This document shows positions 18,319-27,202 of a stretch of DNA of 64,000 nucleotides, one piece after another; the first letter of the stretch is position 1; each line of letters opens with the position of its first letter. The stretch is from positions 558,001-622,000 of the forward strand of contig NZ_CP113910.1 in NCBI RefSeq assembly GCF_024701375.2, written 5' to 3'. Source of the stretch: Streptomyces sp. KMM 9044 (lineage in GTDB: Bacteria; Actinomycetota; Actinomycetes; Streptomycetales; Streptomycetaceae). Position numbers and translations under genes: made by a program. The notes under the pieces were generated by a model. It did no database searches. It had not been told where the DNA came from and saw only the letters and a list, made by a program, of their open reading frames with translations.

Positions 18319-18490
18319 CGCCTACGAGGTGAGCTGTCGGGTTCGGACTGGAGATGCCCGGCCGCGTCGAAACGCGACTTAACCCCAAGCCGTTCCGGAG
18401 ACCGGAACAGGCAGTCGTACCTGTGGGTCCCCCGTTCCTGCCGTTCACGGGTCAGAGTGTGAAGGCCCCGGACAGCGGCAGGATTAGGCG
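18319..18490 (-). promoter_or_regulatory. ydaO-type cyclic di-AMP riboswitch
   Basis: The leader of the M23 gene, read on the minus strand, has the ydaO hallmarks in order: CGCCTAATCC at the 5' end (18481-18490), GGGGGACCCA (18421-18433), TGGGGTTAAGTCGC (about 18371-18385), and TCCGAACCCGACAGCT followed by TCGTAGGCG (18319-18348). The first and last segments pair (CGCCTA with TAGGCG) to close P1. In Streptomyces this class sits before rpfA, NlpC/P60 and M23 wall hydrolases, where c-di-AMP turns expression down. The ribosome site lies just beyond the 3' end. Confidence 0.9.
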
Positions 18491-18979
18491 TCTGTCCGGA
18501 TCGATGGTGAACGTAGGCGACCTGGACGCAAAGGAACAAGCACGATCTTCCGAGCAAAGGCGCATTTCTGTGATCCATTGACATGAAAACCGTCACCCAG
18601 AGTCGCCCCGGACATTGCGCACCCCCCGAATCCCCTTGCGGAACAACGGAATTACGTGAACATGGCGACAACGCATCGTCACCTCTATGACGATGCTCAC
18701 CACCCCACTCCCATCTCCCTTTCTATCGGGGCACGTTATGGCGAAGCTGCCTAAACGGACAGAACGCCCCAATAGTGAAAGAAGAGACCTTCCGGTCCGG
18801 TTCGGCGGTGGGTCCGCCCAGGGTCTGCCACGTGTCCGTCCGGACCGGCGGCTCGGGGCCGACCACGCCACGCCACCGGCCCGCTCACCAACTCATGGCC
18901 CCTGCCAGGCATGTCGTATCGTCGGGTGACACCCGTCGACGCCGCCGCGCCGACGGCGCAGAGTGGGAAAGGGGCCCCC
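18491..18979. other. Divergent intergenic region between M23 and phosphatase genes
   Basis: No gene is supported. The segment 18540-18760 is the most AT-rich of the neighbourhood and must hold the promoters for both divergent transcripts. TTGACA occurs on the plus strand at 18578-18583, but no -10 box fits downstream. Confidence 0.4.
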
Positions 18980-19777
18980 GTGACGCAGCAGATCCCGTCG
19001 ACCGAACCCGAGCTCACCGGTGTGCGCAATTTCCGTGATGTGGGCGGCCTGCCGACCGTCGACGGCCGCCGGGTGCGACACGGAGTGCTGTTCCGCAGCG
19101 GCCACCTCGCGCACGCCACCGAGGAGGACGCCGCCTTCCTGTCCGCCCTGGGACTGCACACCGTCTTCGACTTCCGTAACGCGGCCGACCACAGGCTGGA
19201 CGGGCGGGACATCGAGCTGCCCGGCGTGCGCAATGTGAACCTGCCGCTGAGCGACCCGGCCGACGGCGCCGAGTTCTGGAGGATGGTCCGTGACGGGGAC
19301 CTCGACCAGCTCCGCGCGATCCTCGCCGGCGGCAAGGGAGCGGAACGGATGATCGCCTCGTACCGCGCGACCGTGACGCAGCGCACCTTCGAGCACTCCC
19401 GCGTGCTGATCTCGCTCGCCGAGGAGAGCCTGCCCGCACTGATGCACTGCGCGGCGGGCAAGGACCGCGCGGGCCTGTCGGTGGCGGTGACGCTGCTCGC
19501 GCTGGGCGTGGAACGGGACGCGATCTTCGACGACTACCTGAAGTCCAGCGCCGCGCACCGCCGCTACAAGGTGCGCCGCAGCGCCACCTCCGCCTCGGCC
19601 TACTCACCCGAGGTCATGGAGCTGCTCGACCCGCTGTTCGACGCCCGCGCCGAGTACCTGTCGGCCGCGCTCGAGACGATCGAGGAGACCTGGGGCGGCG
19701 TGGACCCCTACATCGAGCAGGCTCTCGGCTTCACTCCCGAGTACCGGGAGCGGCTGCGCGATCGCATGCTGGACTGA
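18980..19777 (+). CDS. Tyrosine-protein phosphatase (PTP, lipid-phosphatase-like)
   Basis: A 265-residue protein of the MptpB-like phosphatase group. It has the opening TGVRNFRDVGGLPTVDGRRV, the acidic block DFRNAADHRLDGRD, and the catalytic P-loop HCAAGKDRAG (CX5R with the nucleophile Cys and a Lys typical of phosphoinositide or dual-specificity members). It removes phosphate from proteins or lipids in the cytosol. I chose GTG 18980, preceded by GGGAAAGGGG; an upstream ATG (18911) lacks support. Confidence 0.9.
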   Translation: MTQQIPSTEPELTGVRNFRDVGGLPTVDGRRVRHGVLFRSGHLAHATEEDAAFLSALGLHTVFDFRNAADHRLDGRDIELPGVRNVNLPLSDPADGAEFWRMVRDGDLDQLRAILAGGKGAERMIASYRATVTQRTFEHSRVLISLAEESLPALMHCAAGKDRAGLSVAVTLLALGVERDAIFDDYLKSSAAHRRYKVRRSATSASAYSPEVMELLDPLFDARAEYLSAALETIEETWGGVDPYIEQALGFTPEYRERLRDRMLD

Positions 19778-19791
19778 GCGGCCCCCGAGGG

Positions 19792-19914
19792 CTACGCCTT
19801 CGCGCCCAGTTCGAAGAGCAGGTAGACGAAGGCCGCGAAGAGGTGGCCCGCCACGACGTAGATGAACAGCCTCACCCACAGGGCGCGAGGGAACTTCTCC
19901 TCCATGTCTTTCAT
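19792..19914 (-). CDS. DUF6126 family single-helix membrane protein
   Basis: A 40-residue protein reading KDMEEKFPRALWVRLFIYVV then a membrane helix through AGHLFAAFVYLLFELG. ATG 19914 overlaps the stop of the XRE regulator gene as ATGA, so its translation is coupled. The family is known in Streptomyces beside XRE-cupin regulators; its role is unknown. A membrane partner or feedback sensor of the regulator is a guess from this pairing. Confidence 0.8.
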   Translation of the reverse strand: MKDMEEKFPRALWVRLFIYVVAGHLFAAFVYLLFELGAKA

Positions 19915-20534
19915 GACACATCTCCATGGGTGGGGCCCAGGCACAGGGCGGCCGTGGGACTCTGCAGCAGGGTGTGGACGAACAGCAACTCGACCCCGCC
20001 GGGGTCCTCGGCGGCGATGCGGTGCGGGGTCAGCGAGTCGAAGTGCGCGCTGTCGCCCGGAGCGAGGCGGTGCAGGGTGTCCCCGAGACGGAGCCGCAGC
20101 CGCCCGCCGAGGACGTACAGCCACTCCTCACCGGGGTGGGCCCGCACGATGTCGCCCTGGGATCCGTGCGGGACCTGGACCCGCAGGGCCTGCATCCCGC
20201 GCCCCGGGGGACCGGCCTGCCGGTAGGTCCAGCCGCCGGCCGTGGTCGGCTCCATGTCGGCGGCGCGCACCACGGCTTCCCGGTCGGCGGCGGTCTCACC
20301 GAGCAGTCCGGAAACCGTCGTACCGTAGACGCGGGCGAGGGAGAGCAGCGTCGGCAGCGAGGGCTGGCGCTGTCCGGTCTCCAACCGGGAGAGGTGCGCG
20401 GGCGACAGCCCCGCGTCCCGGGCGGCGGCCTCCAGTGTCAGGAAGGCCCCGCGCCTGAGGGCGCGCAGCTGCGGGGCGACCGCGGGGAGCGCTTCGGCCG
20501 GTTCGGCCGACGGCCCGGCCTCGGGGGAACTCAT
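19911..20534 (-). CDS. XRE-family regulator with C-terminal cupin domain
   Basis: A 207-residue regulator. The N-terminal helix-turn-helix covers about residues 22-78 (AARDAGLSPAHLSRLETGQR, LPTLLSLARVYG) and a cupin domain covers about 115-185 (VRAHPGEEWLYVLGGRLRLR, LAPGDSAHFDSLTPHRI). Such regulators bind a small ligand or metal in the cupin. It lies 67 bases beyond hpnO, with a long inverted repeat between them that could be its own operator. A link to hopanoid control is inferred from position. Confidence 0.9.
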   Translation of the reverse strand: MSSPEAGPSAEPAEALPAVAPQLRALRRGAFLTLEAAARDAGLSPAHLSRLETGQRQPSLPTLLSLARVYGTTVSGLLGETAADREAVVRAADMEPTTAGGWTYRQAGPPGRGMQALRVQVPHGSQGDIVRAHPGEEWLYVLGGRLRLRLGDTLHRLAPGDSAHFDSLTPHRIAAEDPGGVELLFVHTLLQSPTAALCLGPTHGDVS

Positions 20535-20553
20535 GACTCCATTCAGCCGCGCC

Positions 20554-20590
20554 CTTGCCCTGGAGGCAAGTTTCTTGCCTCCAGGGCAAG
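20554..20590. promoter_or_regulatory. 17-bp inverted repeat between hpnO and the XRE gene
   Basis: CTTGCCCTGGAGGCAAG (20554-20570) and its exact reverse complement (20574-20590) are separated by TTT. Each arm is itself an imperfect palindrome, so TTGCC occurs four times in alternating orientation. It lies 12 bases after the hpnO stop and 20 bases before the XRE ATG. It may be the XRE operator, an hpnO terminator hairpin, or both. Confidence 0.7.
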
Positions 20591-20601
20591 AAATGTCGTT
20601 C

Positions 20602-22038
20602 TCACCGGTTGGCGACCGCCTGCTTCACCAGTGTCCTGCCGAACTCCCAGACCAGACCGCCCTCATGGGCATCGTCCATGACCGCGGTGAAGGCGTCCAC
20701 GAACCGGTCCACCTCCCGCTCGCCGATGATCAGCGGCGGGATCAGCTTGATCACCTCCAGGTGGTCGCCGGAGACCTGGGTGAGGATCCTGTGTTTCTGC
20801 AGCAGCGGAACGACCACCATCTGCGCAAAAAGCCCCTTGCGTGCGGCCTGCAGCATGGCCCAGCGGCCGCTCAGCTTCAGCGACCGCGGCCGGCCGAACT
20901 CGATGCCGATCATCAGGCCCCGGCCACGGACGTCGGCGAGCAGCTCGTAGGTGTCGACGAGGGCCGCGAGCCGGGACCGCAGCAGTTCCCCGGTGACCCG
21001 GGCATGCGCGACGATCTGCTCGTTCTCCATGACCGACAGCACCGCGAGGCCGGCCGCCATGGCCTGGGCGTTGCCCCCGAAGCTGGCCGAGTGGACCAGC
21101 ACCCGGTCCATCGACGAGTAGACCTTGCGGAAGATCCAGTCCTTGCCGAGCGTGGCTCCCACCGGGACGTAACCGCCGGAGAGCGCCTTGGCCACGCATA
21201 CCAGGTCCGGTTCGACCCCGTCCTCGTGCTGGTAGGCGTAGAAGTCGCCGGTCCGTCCGAGCCCGGTCTGCACCTCGTCGGCGATCAGCAGCGCCCTGTG
21301 CCGGTGCAACAGCTCCTGGGCGGCACGCAGATAGCCGGGCGGGGCCGCGTGCACGCCCTTGCCCTGGATGGGTTCCACGATGAGGGCGGCGACGTCGCCC
21401 TTGGCCAACTCGCTTTCGAGCGCGTCCATGTCACCGAGGGGTACGGCCGTGTCGGGCAGCAGGGGGGCGAATCCGTCCCGGAAGCCGGACTCGCCGTTGA
21501 CGGACAGGGAGCCGGTGGTCAGCCCGTGGAAGGCGTGCGCGCAGTACAGGACTCGGGGCCTGCCGGTGGCGTACCGGGCGAACTTCAGCGCGGTCTCGAC
21601 CGCCTCCGTACCGCTGTTGCCGAAGAACACCCGGTCCAGGTGAGGACTGTGGGTGAGCAGTTTCTCGGCCAGCAGTCCGGGCAGCGGTGGGCAGTCGAAG
21701 CGGGTGAGGTCGGCGAGCGAGGCGTCGAGGACGTCGTGCAGCGCCCTGCGGACCACGGGGTGGTGGCGTCCCAGGCCCATCACCCCGAATCCGGCGAGCA
21801 TGTCCAGGTGGTCGTTGCCGTCCGCGTCCCAGAAGTGGGCGCCCTCGGCACGTTCGTAGGCCTTGTCGAATCCGATGGTGTGCAGCATGCGCGGGAGCTG
21901 GTGGTTGAGGTGTCTGGTGTGCAGCTCGTAGCGCTCGGCTCCGCGCTCGGCCAGCAGTGCGCCGAGGTCGAAGTCACCGGCCGCCCGTGGCGGCTCCGGC
22001 AGCTCCGGCAGCTCCGGAGCGGACTCCGCGGTGGTCAT
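20602..22038 (-). CDS. hpnO: Aminotransferase for aminobacteriohopanetriol (HpnO)
   Basis: A 478-residue class-III PLP aminotransferase. It has [19 protein letters not shown], the [11 protein letters not shown] block with the PLP-binding Asp, and the Schiff-base Lys in [14 protein letters not shown]. HpnO-type enzymes install the terminal amino group on the C35 side chain to give aminobacteriohopanetriol. It is the last enzyme gene of the hopanoid operon. ATG 22038 follows a GGGAGAA-type site and overlaps the dxs-remnant stop as ATGA, so translation may depend on ribosomes reading that remnant. Confidence 0.9.
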   Translation of the reverse strand: MTTAESAPELPELPEPPRAAGDFDLGALLAERGAERYELHTRHLNHQLPRMLHTIGFDKAYERAEGAHFWDADGNDHLDMLAGFGVMGLGRHHPVVRRALHDVLDASLADLTRFDCPPLPGLLAEKLLTHSPHLDRVFFGNSGTEAVETALKFARYATGRPRVLYCAHAFHGLTTGSLSVNGESGFRDGFAPLLPDTAVPLGDMDALESELAKGDVAALIVEPIQGKGVHAAPPGYLRAAQELLHRHRALLIADEVQTGLGRTGDFYAYQHEDGVEPDLVCVAKALSGGYVPVGATLGKDWIFRKVYSSMDRVLVHSASFGGNAQAMAAGLAVLSVMENEQIVAHARVTGELLRSRLAALVDTYELLADVRGRGLMIGIEFGRPRSLKLSGRWAMLQAARKGLFAQMVVVPLLQKHRILTQVSGDHLEVIKLIPPLIIGEREVDRFVDAFTAVMDDAHEGGLVWEFGRTLVKQAVANR

Positions 22039-22985
22039 GGCTGTTTCTCCCGTTGCTCCCGTGGTTCCCCTTGCCCCCACTGCTCCCGCTGTTTCCCGAA
22101 CGGTTCGTTCCGGAGCTGCCGCTCCTCACCCACGGCCGGGCTCGTGCCGGTCCGGCCGGCGATCTCGACGGGTGTCAGGCCTGTGTCCGCCAGCACCTCA
22201 CCGCGCTTGGCGCGCGCGGGGAACTGCTTCGGAATGCCGAACCGCCGTACCGGTGCGTCGGCGTCACCCAGCGCCAGTACCACGGCCGAACCCACGCCCT
22301 CTGCACGACTGTTGTCCTCGACGACGGCCACGAGCCGGTGCCGGGCGGCCGGCCCCACGACTTCGGGTGCGACGGGTCCGACCCGGCGCGGGTCGACGAC
22401 GGTGCACCCGATGCCTCGGGCCTCGAGCGAATCAGCGGCCCGGAGGCAGACGGACGCCACGACGCCGGCCGAGACCGGCAGCACCTCGGGGTCGTTGCCG
22501 CGGTGCAGCCCGTCCGTACCGCCGATCCGGTCGAGCGCCGGGACGGACGGGCCCACGGACTCCCCGGGGAACCTCAGCGGCGTCGGCGCGTCGTCGACGG
22601 CGACCGCCTCGCACGACTGGGCGCGCGGCTGGTCCGCGTCGCATGGTGCGGCGATGCGCAGGCCGGGGACGACCTGGAGCACCGACAGGTCCCACACGCC
22701 GTTGTGCGACGGCCCGTCGACGCCGGTGACGCCCGCCCGGCCCGGGACGAAGGTGACCCCGCAGCGGTGCAGCGCCATGTCCATCAGCAGCTGGTCGAAG
22801 GCGCGGTTGAAGAAGGTGGCGTACACGGCGACGGCCGGGGGTGTGCCGCCGGCCGCGGAGACGGCTGCGTGCTGCTCGGCAATGCCGACGTCCCACACCC
22901 GGCCGGGGAACCGCTCGGCGAAGACACCCAGGCCGGCCGGACGCGGCAGGGCCGCGGTGATCGCCACCACGTCGTCGCGGTCCCC
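22035..22985 (-). pseudogene. dxs: 3' remnant of dxs (1-deoxy-D-xylulose-5-phosphate synthase)
   Basis: The frame ending at 22035 matches the transketolase-like middle and C-terminal domains of Dxs: [58 protein letters not shown] [20 protein letters not shown]. The whole N-terminal half, with the thiamine-diphosphate and GDGA motifs, is missing. The remaining part carries many changes at conserved positions (for example PRDADQLRAQ is now [10 protein letters not shown]) and a short deletion after VSAA. It is joined out of frame to an ispG fragment near 22985. It cannot make an active enzyme, although the conserved Glu of GIAEQH remains. Confidence 0.88.
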
Positions 22986-23323
22986 CTGACCCTGTCGTCG
23001 AACTGCTCGGTGTCGCCCGGGTTCACCCGCACCGCCGCACCGCCCGCCTCGAGCGCCGCGAACACGTGCCTCGGCTGGAAGCGGATGCCGGCGATCACCG
23101 GGATGTACGACTTCCGCGCGGTCTGACACCCCGGCGCCGTCAGCTCCGCGATCTGCTGCAGCGTCGCCCCGGTGTCCGACGTAGGCGTCGTCGTCATCGA
23201 CTGCGCCGACACCGGCGCGTCCCCGCCCACCGCCACCGACCCGACCCGGATTCGCCGGCTCCTGTGCCGCGGGGCGGGCGACCGGGCCGGCATCCCGGGC
23301 GCCCCGGGGGATACAGCCGTCAC
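22986..23323 (-). pseudogene. ispG: 5' remnant of ispG (HMB-PP synthase)
   Basis: ATG 23323 begins five bases after the hpnH stop codon and reads the IspG N-terminus: [20 protein letters not shown] and [19 protein letters not shown]. About 20 residues (normally the VRVACPTQDDADALATI segment) are then missing, and homology resumes with [16 protein letters not shown] to [18 protein letters not shown]. At about 22985 the homology passes abruptly into dxs in another frame. The Fe-S cluster cysteines in the lost C-terminal three quarters are gone. In related hopanoid clusters both genes are full length, so this is a deletion remnant. Confidence 0.88.
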
Positions 23324-23327
23324 TGCG

Positions 23328-24350
23328 TCACTCCCTGTTTCCCGAGACCGTCTCGCGCAGGGCGCGCAGGGACTCCTTCAGGGACCCCGTGGTGGCGAGG
23401 ACGGCGGTGGGCTCGTAGCCGCAGTGTGCCATGCAGTTGGCGCAGCGCGGGTCCTTGCCACGGCCGTACTTGTCCCAGTCGGTCCTCTCGATCAGTTCCC
23501 GGTACGTCGGCACATAGCCGTCGCTCATCAGATAGCAGGGGCGCTGCCAGCCGAAAAGCGAGTAGTTCGGGATCGCCCACGCGGTGCACGGGAAGTCGAC
23601 CCTGCCCTCGAGGAAGTCCAGGAACAGGGGCGAGTGGTTGAGCCGCCAGCGACGGCGGTTGCCCCCGGCGAACGCCTTCCTGAACAGCTCGCGGGTCTGC
23701 TCCACACCGAGGAAGTGCTCCTGGTCGGGGGCCTTCTCGTAGGCGTAGGCGGGCGAGATCATCATCTCGTCGACCTTGAGGTCGTCGTTGAGGTAGTTGA
23801 GCACCTCGATGACGGTCTGCGGGGTGTCGGTGTTGAAGAAGGTCGAGTTGGTGGTGACCCGGAAGCCGCGCCGCTTGGCCTCCTTGATGGCGGCCACCGC
23901 CTCGTCGAACACGCCCTCCTTCGCGACGGACTCGTCGTGCCGCTCGCGCAGCCCGTCGATGTGCACGGCGAACGCGAAGTACGGCGACGGGGTGAACTTG
24001 TCCATCTTCCTGCGCAACAGCATGGCGTTGGTGCACAGGAACACGTACTTGCGCCGTGCCACCAGCTGGCGGACGATCTCGTCGATCTGAGGGTGCATCA
24101 GCGGTTCGCCGCCGGCGATCGACACCATCGGCGCCCCGGACTCCAGTACCGCACCCACGGCCTGCGCGACCGGCATGCGCTGTTTGAGCACCCCGGCCGG
24201 GTGCTGGATCTTTCCGCAGCCCTCACAGGCCAGGTTGCAGGCGAAGAGCGGTTCCAGCTCGACGATCAGCGGAAACTTGTCCCGTCGGCGGATCTTCTGT
24301 TCGGCCAAGTATGTGGCGACCTTGACGGACTGACGCAGCGGCATGGCCAT
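23328..24350 (-). CDS. hpnH: Adenosyl-hopene transferase HpnH (radical SAM)
   Basis: A 340-residue radical-SAM enzyme. The cluster motif is CNLACEGCG (CX3CX2C) with a [12 protein letters not shown]-binding loop, and the C-terminal region contains [15 protein letters not shown]. HpnH adds the 5'-deoxyadenosyl group to diploptene, giving adenosylhopane, the first step of C35 side-chain formation. ATG 24350 follows GGAGGTGA; the frame extends to 24389 without a ribosome site. It lies five bases beyond the hpnG stop. Confidence 0.95.
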   Translation of the reverse strand: MAMPLRQSVKVATYLAEQKIRRRDKFPLIVELEPLFACNLACEGCGKIQHPAGVLKQRMPVAQAVGAVLESGAPMVSIAGGEPLMHPQIDEIVRQLVARRKYVFLCTNAMLLRRKMDKFTPSPYFAFAVHIDGLRERHDESVAKEGVFDEAVAAIKEAKRRGFRVTTNSTFFNTDTPQTVIEVLNYLNDDLKVDEMMISPAYAYEKAPDQEHFLGVEQTRELFRKAFAGGNRRRWRLNHSPLFLDFLEGRVDFPCTAWAIPNYSLFGWQRPCYLMSDGYVPTYRELIERTDWDKYGRGKDPRCANCMAHCGYEPTAVLATTGSLKESLRALRETVSGNRE

Positions 24351-24355
24351 CTGGC

Positions 24356-24997
24356 TCACCTCCCAGGGAGCAGCGAGGAACGGTGCCATTCGAGATACGC
24401 GGGAAGAACGGAACGAAGGACGCGGAAAGCCGATATTCCACCGCTCACCGTGCCGATCCGGAACAGTTCGTGTTCAGGAGCGTCCACGACCACCCGTACG
24501 GCCGCAACGGGGCGTGCACCCGCGCGAACGGCGCTCAGGAGCGTGGCAGCGGACTCCATGTCGACCGCGATCGCGCCGGTGGCGAGCAGCCCGGACCGTT
24601 CGTGTCTGCGGACCACGTGCCCGGAGCCGGTGAGCGGCCCGGTGTGAACGGTGCGCCCCGGCGCGACGCGCGACAGTTCCTTCACCAGCAGGTCGGTTCC
24701 AACGCACGGCACGCTGCCGCGCGGGGCGCGGGTCTCCCCGGCGACCACCAGGTCGCCGGGGTGCATCCCGGGGGCCAGCCCGGCACAGAAACCGGTGGCC
24801 AGCACGGCGGCGTCGCGCAGCGCCGGGCCGGCGAGCGCCCGGGTGACGGAGCGCTCGGCGGCCGTCGGCCCCATGCCCGTGCGCAGGACGGTGACCGGCT
24901 CGCCGACGCCGCCGTGGTCTCTCCCGCGCAGGGCCAGCCGCTCGATGCCGAGCGCGCAGGCGATCAGCAGCGGCGCCGGAGTGGCCCGGGGGCTCAT
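24356..24997 (-). CDS. hpnG: Adenosylhopane nucleosidase/phosphorylase HpnG
   Basis: A 213-residue member of the purine nucleosidase/phosphorylase family, with VLRTGMGPTAAERSV, ATGFCAGLAPGMHPGDLVVA, and the ribose-binding motif AIAVDMESAA. HpnG removes adenine from adenosylhopane to give ribosylhopane. ATG 24997 overlaps the shc stop as ATGA. The protein is cytosolic and has no signal peptide. Confidence 0.92.
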   Translation of the reverse strand: MSPRATPAPLLIACALGIERLALRGRDHGGVGEPVTVLRTGMGPTAAERSVTRALAGPALRDAAVLATGFCAGLAPGMHPGDLVVAGETRAPRGSVPCVGTDLLVKELSRVAPGRTVHTGPLTGSGHVVRRHERSGLLATGAIAVDMESAATLLSAVRAGARPVAAVRVVVDAPEHELFRIGTVSGGISAFRVLRSVLPAYLEWHRSSLLPGR

Positions 24998-27084
24998 CAA
25001 CTGCCCGTCGACTCGGCCAGCCGCCGCCGCTGTGCGCCGGCGTCCGCCTCCGGCTGCACGACCGATGTCTCCGCCGACGCCTCCCTCGGCACCACCGTCG
25101 GCGTCTTGGCGAACGGCTCCCCGTTCACATACCGGCCGAGCGCGGTGAGTGGGAAGACCTGCCGGTAGAGGTGGTAGTTGATGGAGAAGTCCCAGGGGAA
25201 GCCCGTGCCGGTGAAGTAGGGCTCGTCCCAGGAGCCGTCCTCGTGCTGGGTGGCCGCCAGCCAGACGATGCCTCGTTCCACGGCCACGGACTTTCTCTCG
25301 CCGGCCGCCAGCAGGGCCATCAGCGCCCACCCGGTCTGCGAGGCGGTCGAGGCGCCCTTTCCGCTCCATTCCCGGGAGTTGTGATAGGAGCGCAGGTCCT
25401 CGCCCCAGCCTCCGTCGTCGTTCTGGACCGACTCCAGCCAGGTCACGGCCCGTCGGATCGCCGGGTGGGAACCGGGCAGTCCGGCGGCGACCAGCGCCGG
25501 GACCACGGACCCGGTGCCGTACAGGTAGTTGACGCCCCAGCGCCCGAACCACGAGCCGTCCGAATTCTGTTCGTCGAGCAGCCAGCGGATGCCGCGCCGG
25601 GTACGCGGATCGTGGGCGAGCCCTTCGACGGCGAGCATCTCCACGACGTGCGCGGTGACATCGGCCGACGGCGGGTCGATGACCTCGCCGAAGTCGCAGA
25701 ACGGCAGCCGGTTGGGGAACGGGCTGGTGTTGTCGACATCGAAGGCGCCCCAGGCTCCGTTGCGGGACTGCATGCCGAGGTTCCAGCGGACCCCGCGGCC
25801 GATGGCGTTGTCCACCCGCTCCGGGTCGTGGTGCTTGACCCGGCGGAGTGCGAGGACCACCTCGGCGGTGTCGTCGATGTCGGGGTAGTTGTCGTTGTGG
25901 AACTCGAACGCCCAGCCGCCCGGCGGGAGTCCGGGCCTGCGTACCGACCAGTCGCCCGGCCGTACGACCTGTTCGCCGAGCATCCAGTCGGCGGCCCTGA
26001 CCAGTTGGGGGTGGTCGGCGGGCAGGCCGGCGTCGGCGAGGGCGATGGTGGCGAGGCAGGTGTCCCACACCGGGGACTGGCAGGCCTCCACCATCCGGGC
26101 GCCGTCCTCTCGCCACACGGCGAACCGGTCGAGGGAGTTCAGTCCGGCACGCATCACCGGGTGGTTCAGGTCGTAGCCGAGCAGGTGCAGCGCGATGACC
26201 GAGTACACGGCGGGCGGCTGGATACCGCCCCAGCATCCGTCGTTCTCCTGCCGCTCGATGATCCAGCGGGCCGCGGTGTTCATCGCCGCCCCGCGCAGTC
26301 GGCGCGGGACGGCCCGGCGCAGCGCGTGCAGGCCCTTGTCGAGCCGCTGGAAGACGCCGTCCCAGCTGACCACCGGTGCCATCCGTCCGGGAGGGCGGGG
26401 ACGGGCCGGGTCGGTGTGCAGTTCGTCGAGCGGGAACGGGGCGGGCCGTACCGGCCGCTTGGCGGAGACGATCGTCAGCGGGACGATGGTCTGGCGGGCC
26501 CAGCAGCCGAAGTCGTAGATGTTGAGCGGCACCCAGGACGGGAACCAGATCAGCTCGGGCGGGAGTTCGGGCAGGTCCTCCCACTTCCACCAGCCGAACA
26601 GGGCCAGCCAGATCCGGGTGAAGACCCGGGAGGCGGCGATCCCGCCCCGGCCACGGACCCAGGCGGCGGCGCGCGCCATGTGCGGGGTGTCCGGCACGTC
26701 ACCTGCCAGCCGCAGGGCGACGTACGCCTCGATGGTCGCGGAGAGGTCGCCGGGCCCGTCGTGGAAGGTGGCCCAGGTGCCGTCCGCGCGTTGCTCGCCC
26801 CGGATGAACAGGGCGGCTGCGCGGGTGGTCTCCTCCTCGAGGATGCCGAGGAACTGGCGCAGCAGCAGGTCCTCGGCATCCATCGTGACGTTGGTCTCGA
26901 GGTCCCCCTTCCACCAGCCCTGGTCCTCCTGGCGGGACAGCAGGAACTCGGTGGCGCGCCGCATGGCGCCGGCGGCGATGTCGGGTACCCCGGCCGCCAT
27001 GGGGATGTCGGTGTCGGTGTCGCTGGCCGCGGCCACCGAGGACGGCAGGGCCGCCCCGGTGCTTCCGTCGGTCGTCGCTGTCAT
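24997..27084 (-). CDS. shc: Squalene-hopene cyclase
   Basis: A 695-residue class-II triterpene cyclase. The catalytic acid motif DIDDTA lies near residue 400, and QW repeats are spread along the chain (QEDQGWW, QENDGCWG, QNDDGGWGE, QHEDGSWDE). It cyclises squalene to hopene/diplopterol at the membrane surface. It is preceded by a 118-base gap after the prenyl-synthase stop, the largest gap inside the operon except the hpnE-hpnD gap. The N-terminal 30 residues are a variable Thr/Asp-rich tail. Confidence 0.96.
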   Translation of the reverse strand: MTATTDGSTGAALPSSVAAASDTDTDIPMAAGVPDIAAGAMRRATEFLLSRQEDQGWWKGDLETNVTMDAEDLLLRQFLGILEEETTRAAALFIRGEQRADGTWATFHDGPGDLSATIEAYVALRLAGDVPDTPHMARAAAWVRGRGGIAASRVFTRIWLALFGWWKWEDLPELPPELIWFPSWVPLNIYDFGCWARQTIVPLTIVSAKRPVRPAPFPLDELHTDPARPRPPGRMAPVVSWDGVFQRLDKGLHALRRAVPRRLRGAAMNTAARWIIERQENDGCWGGIQPPAVYSVIALHLLGYDLNHPVMRAGLNSLDRFAVWREDGARMVEACQSPVWDTCLATIALADAGLPADHPQLVRAADWMLGEQVVRPGDWSVRRPGLPPGGWAFEFHNDNYPDIDDTAEVVLALRRVKHHDPERVDNAIGRGVRWNLGMQSRNGAWGAFDVDNTSPFPNRLPFCDFGEVIDPPSADVTAHVVEMLAVEGLAHDPRTRRGIRWLLDEQNSDGSWFGRWGVNYLYGTGSVVPALVAAGLPGSHPAIRRAVTWLESVQNDDGGWGEDLRSYHNSREWSGKGASTASQTGWALMALLAAGERKSVAVERGIVWLAATQHEDGSWDEPYFTGTGFPWDFSINYHLYRQVFPLTALGRYVNGEPFAKTPTVVPREASAETSVVQPEADAGAQRRRLAESTGS

Positions 27085-27202
27085 GGCTTCCCCTTCGTGC
27101 AGTCCTGCAATGTGTGCGTCTGCTGTGGGTCCGCCGTCGGCCGGTGTCTGCTCCCCGCACCACCGGCCGGCGACTACGCGAGGGCTATTCGACCGATGGT
27201 GA

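Noticed and set aside
18593-18871. A 92-codon minus-strand frame upstream of the M23 gene
   Set aside because: It lies in AT-richer promoter DNA, lacks G/C third-position bias and has no ribosome site.
20533-22989. An 818-codon plus-strand open frame across hpnO and the dxs remnant
   Set aside because: Low-complexity product; antisense shadow of genes with clear PLP and Dxs motifs.
22035-23129. A functional short Dxs enzyme
   Set aside because: The thiamine-diphosphate-binding half is missing and many conserved positions are changed; it reads as a remnant.
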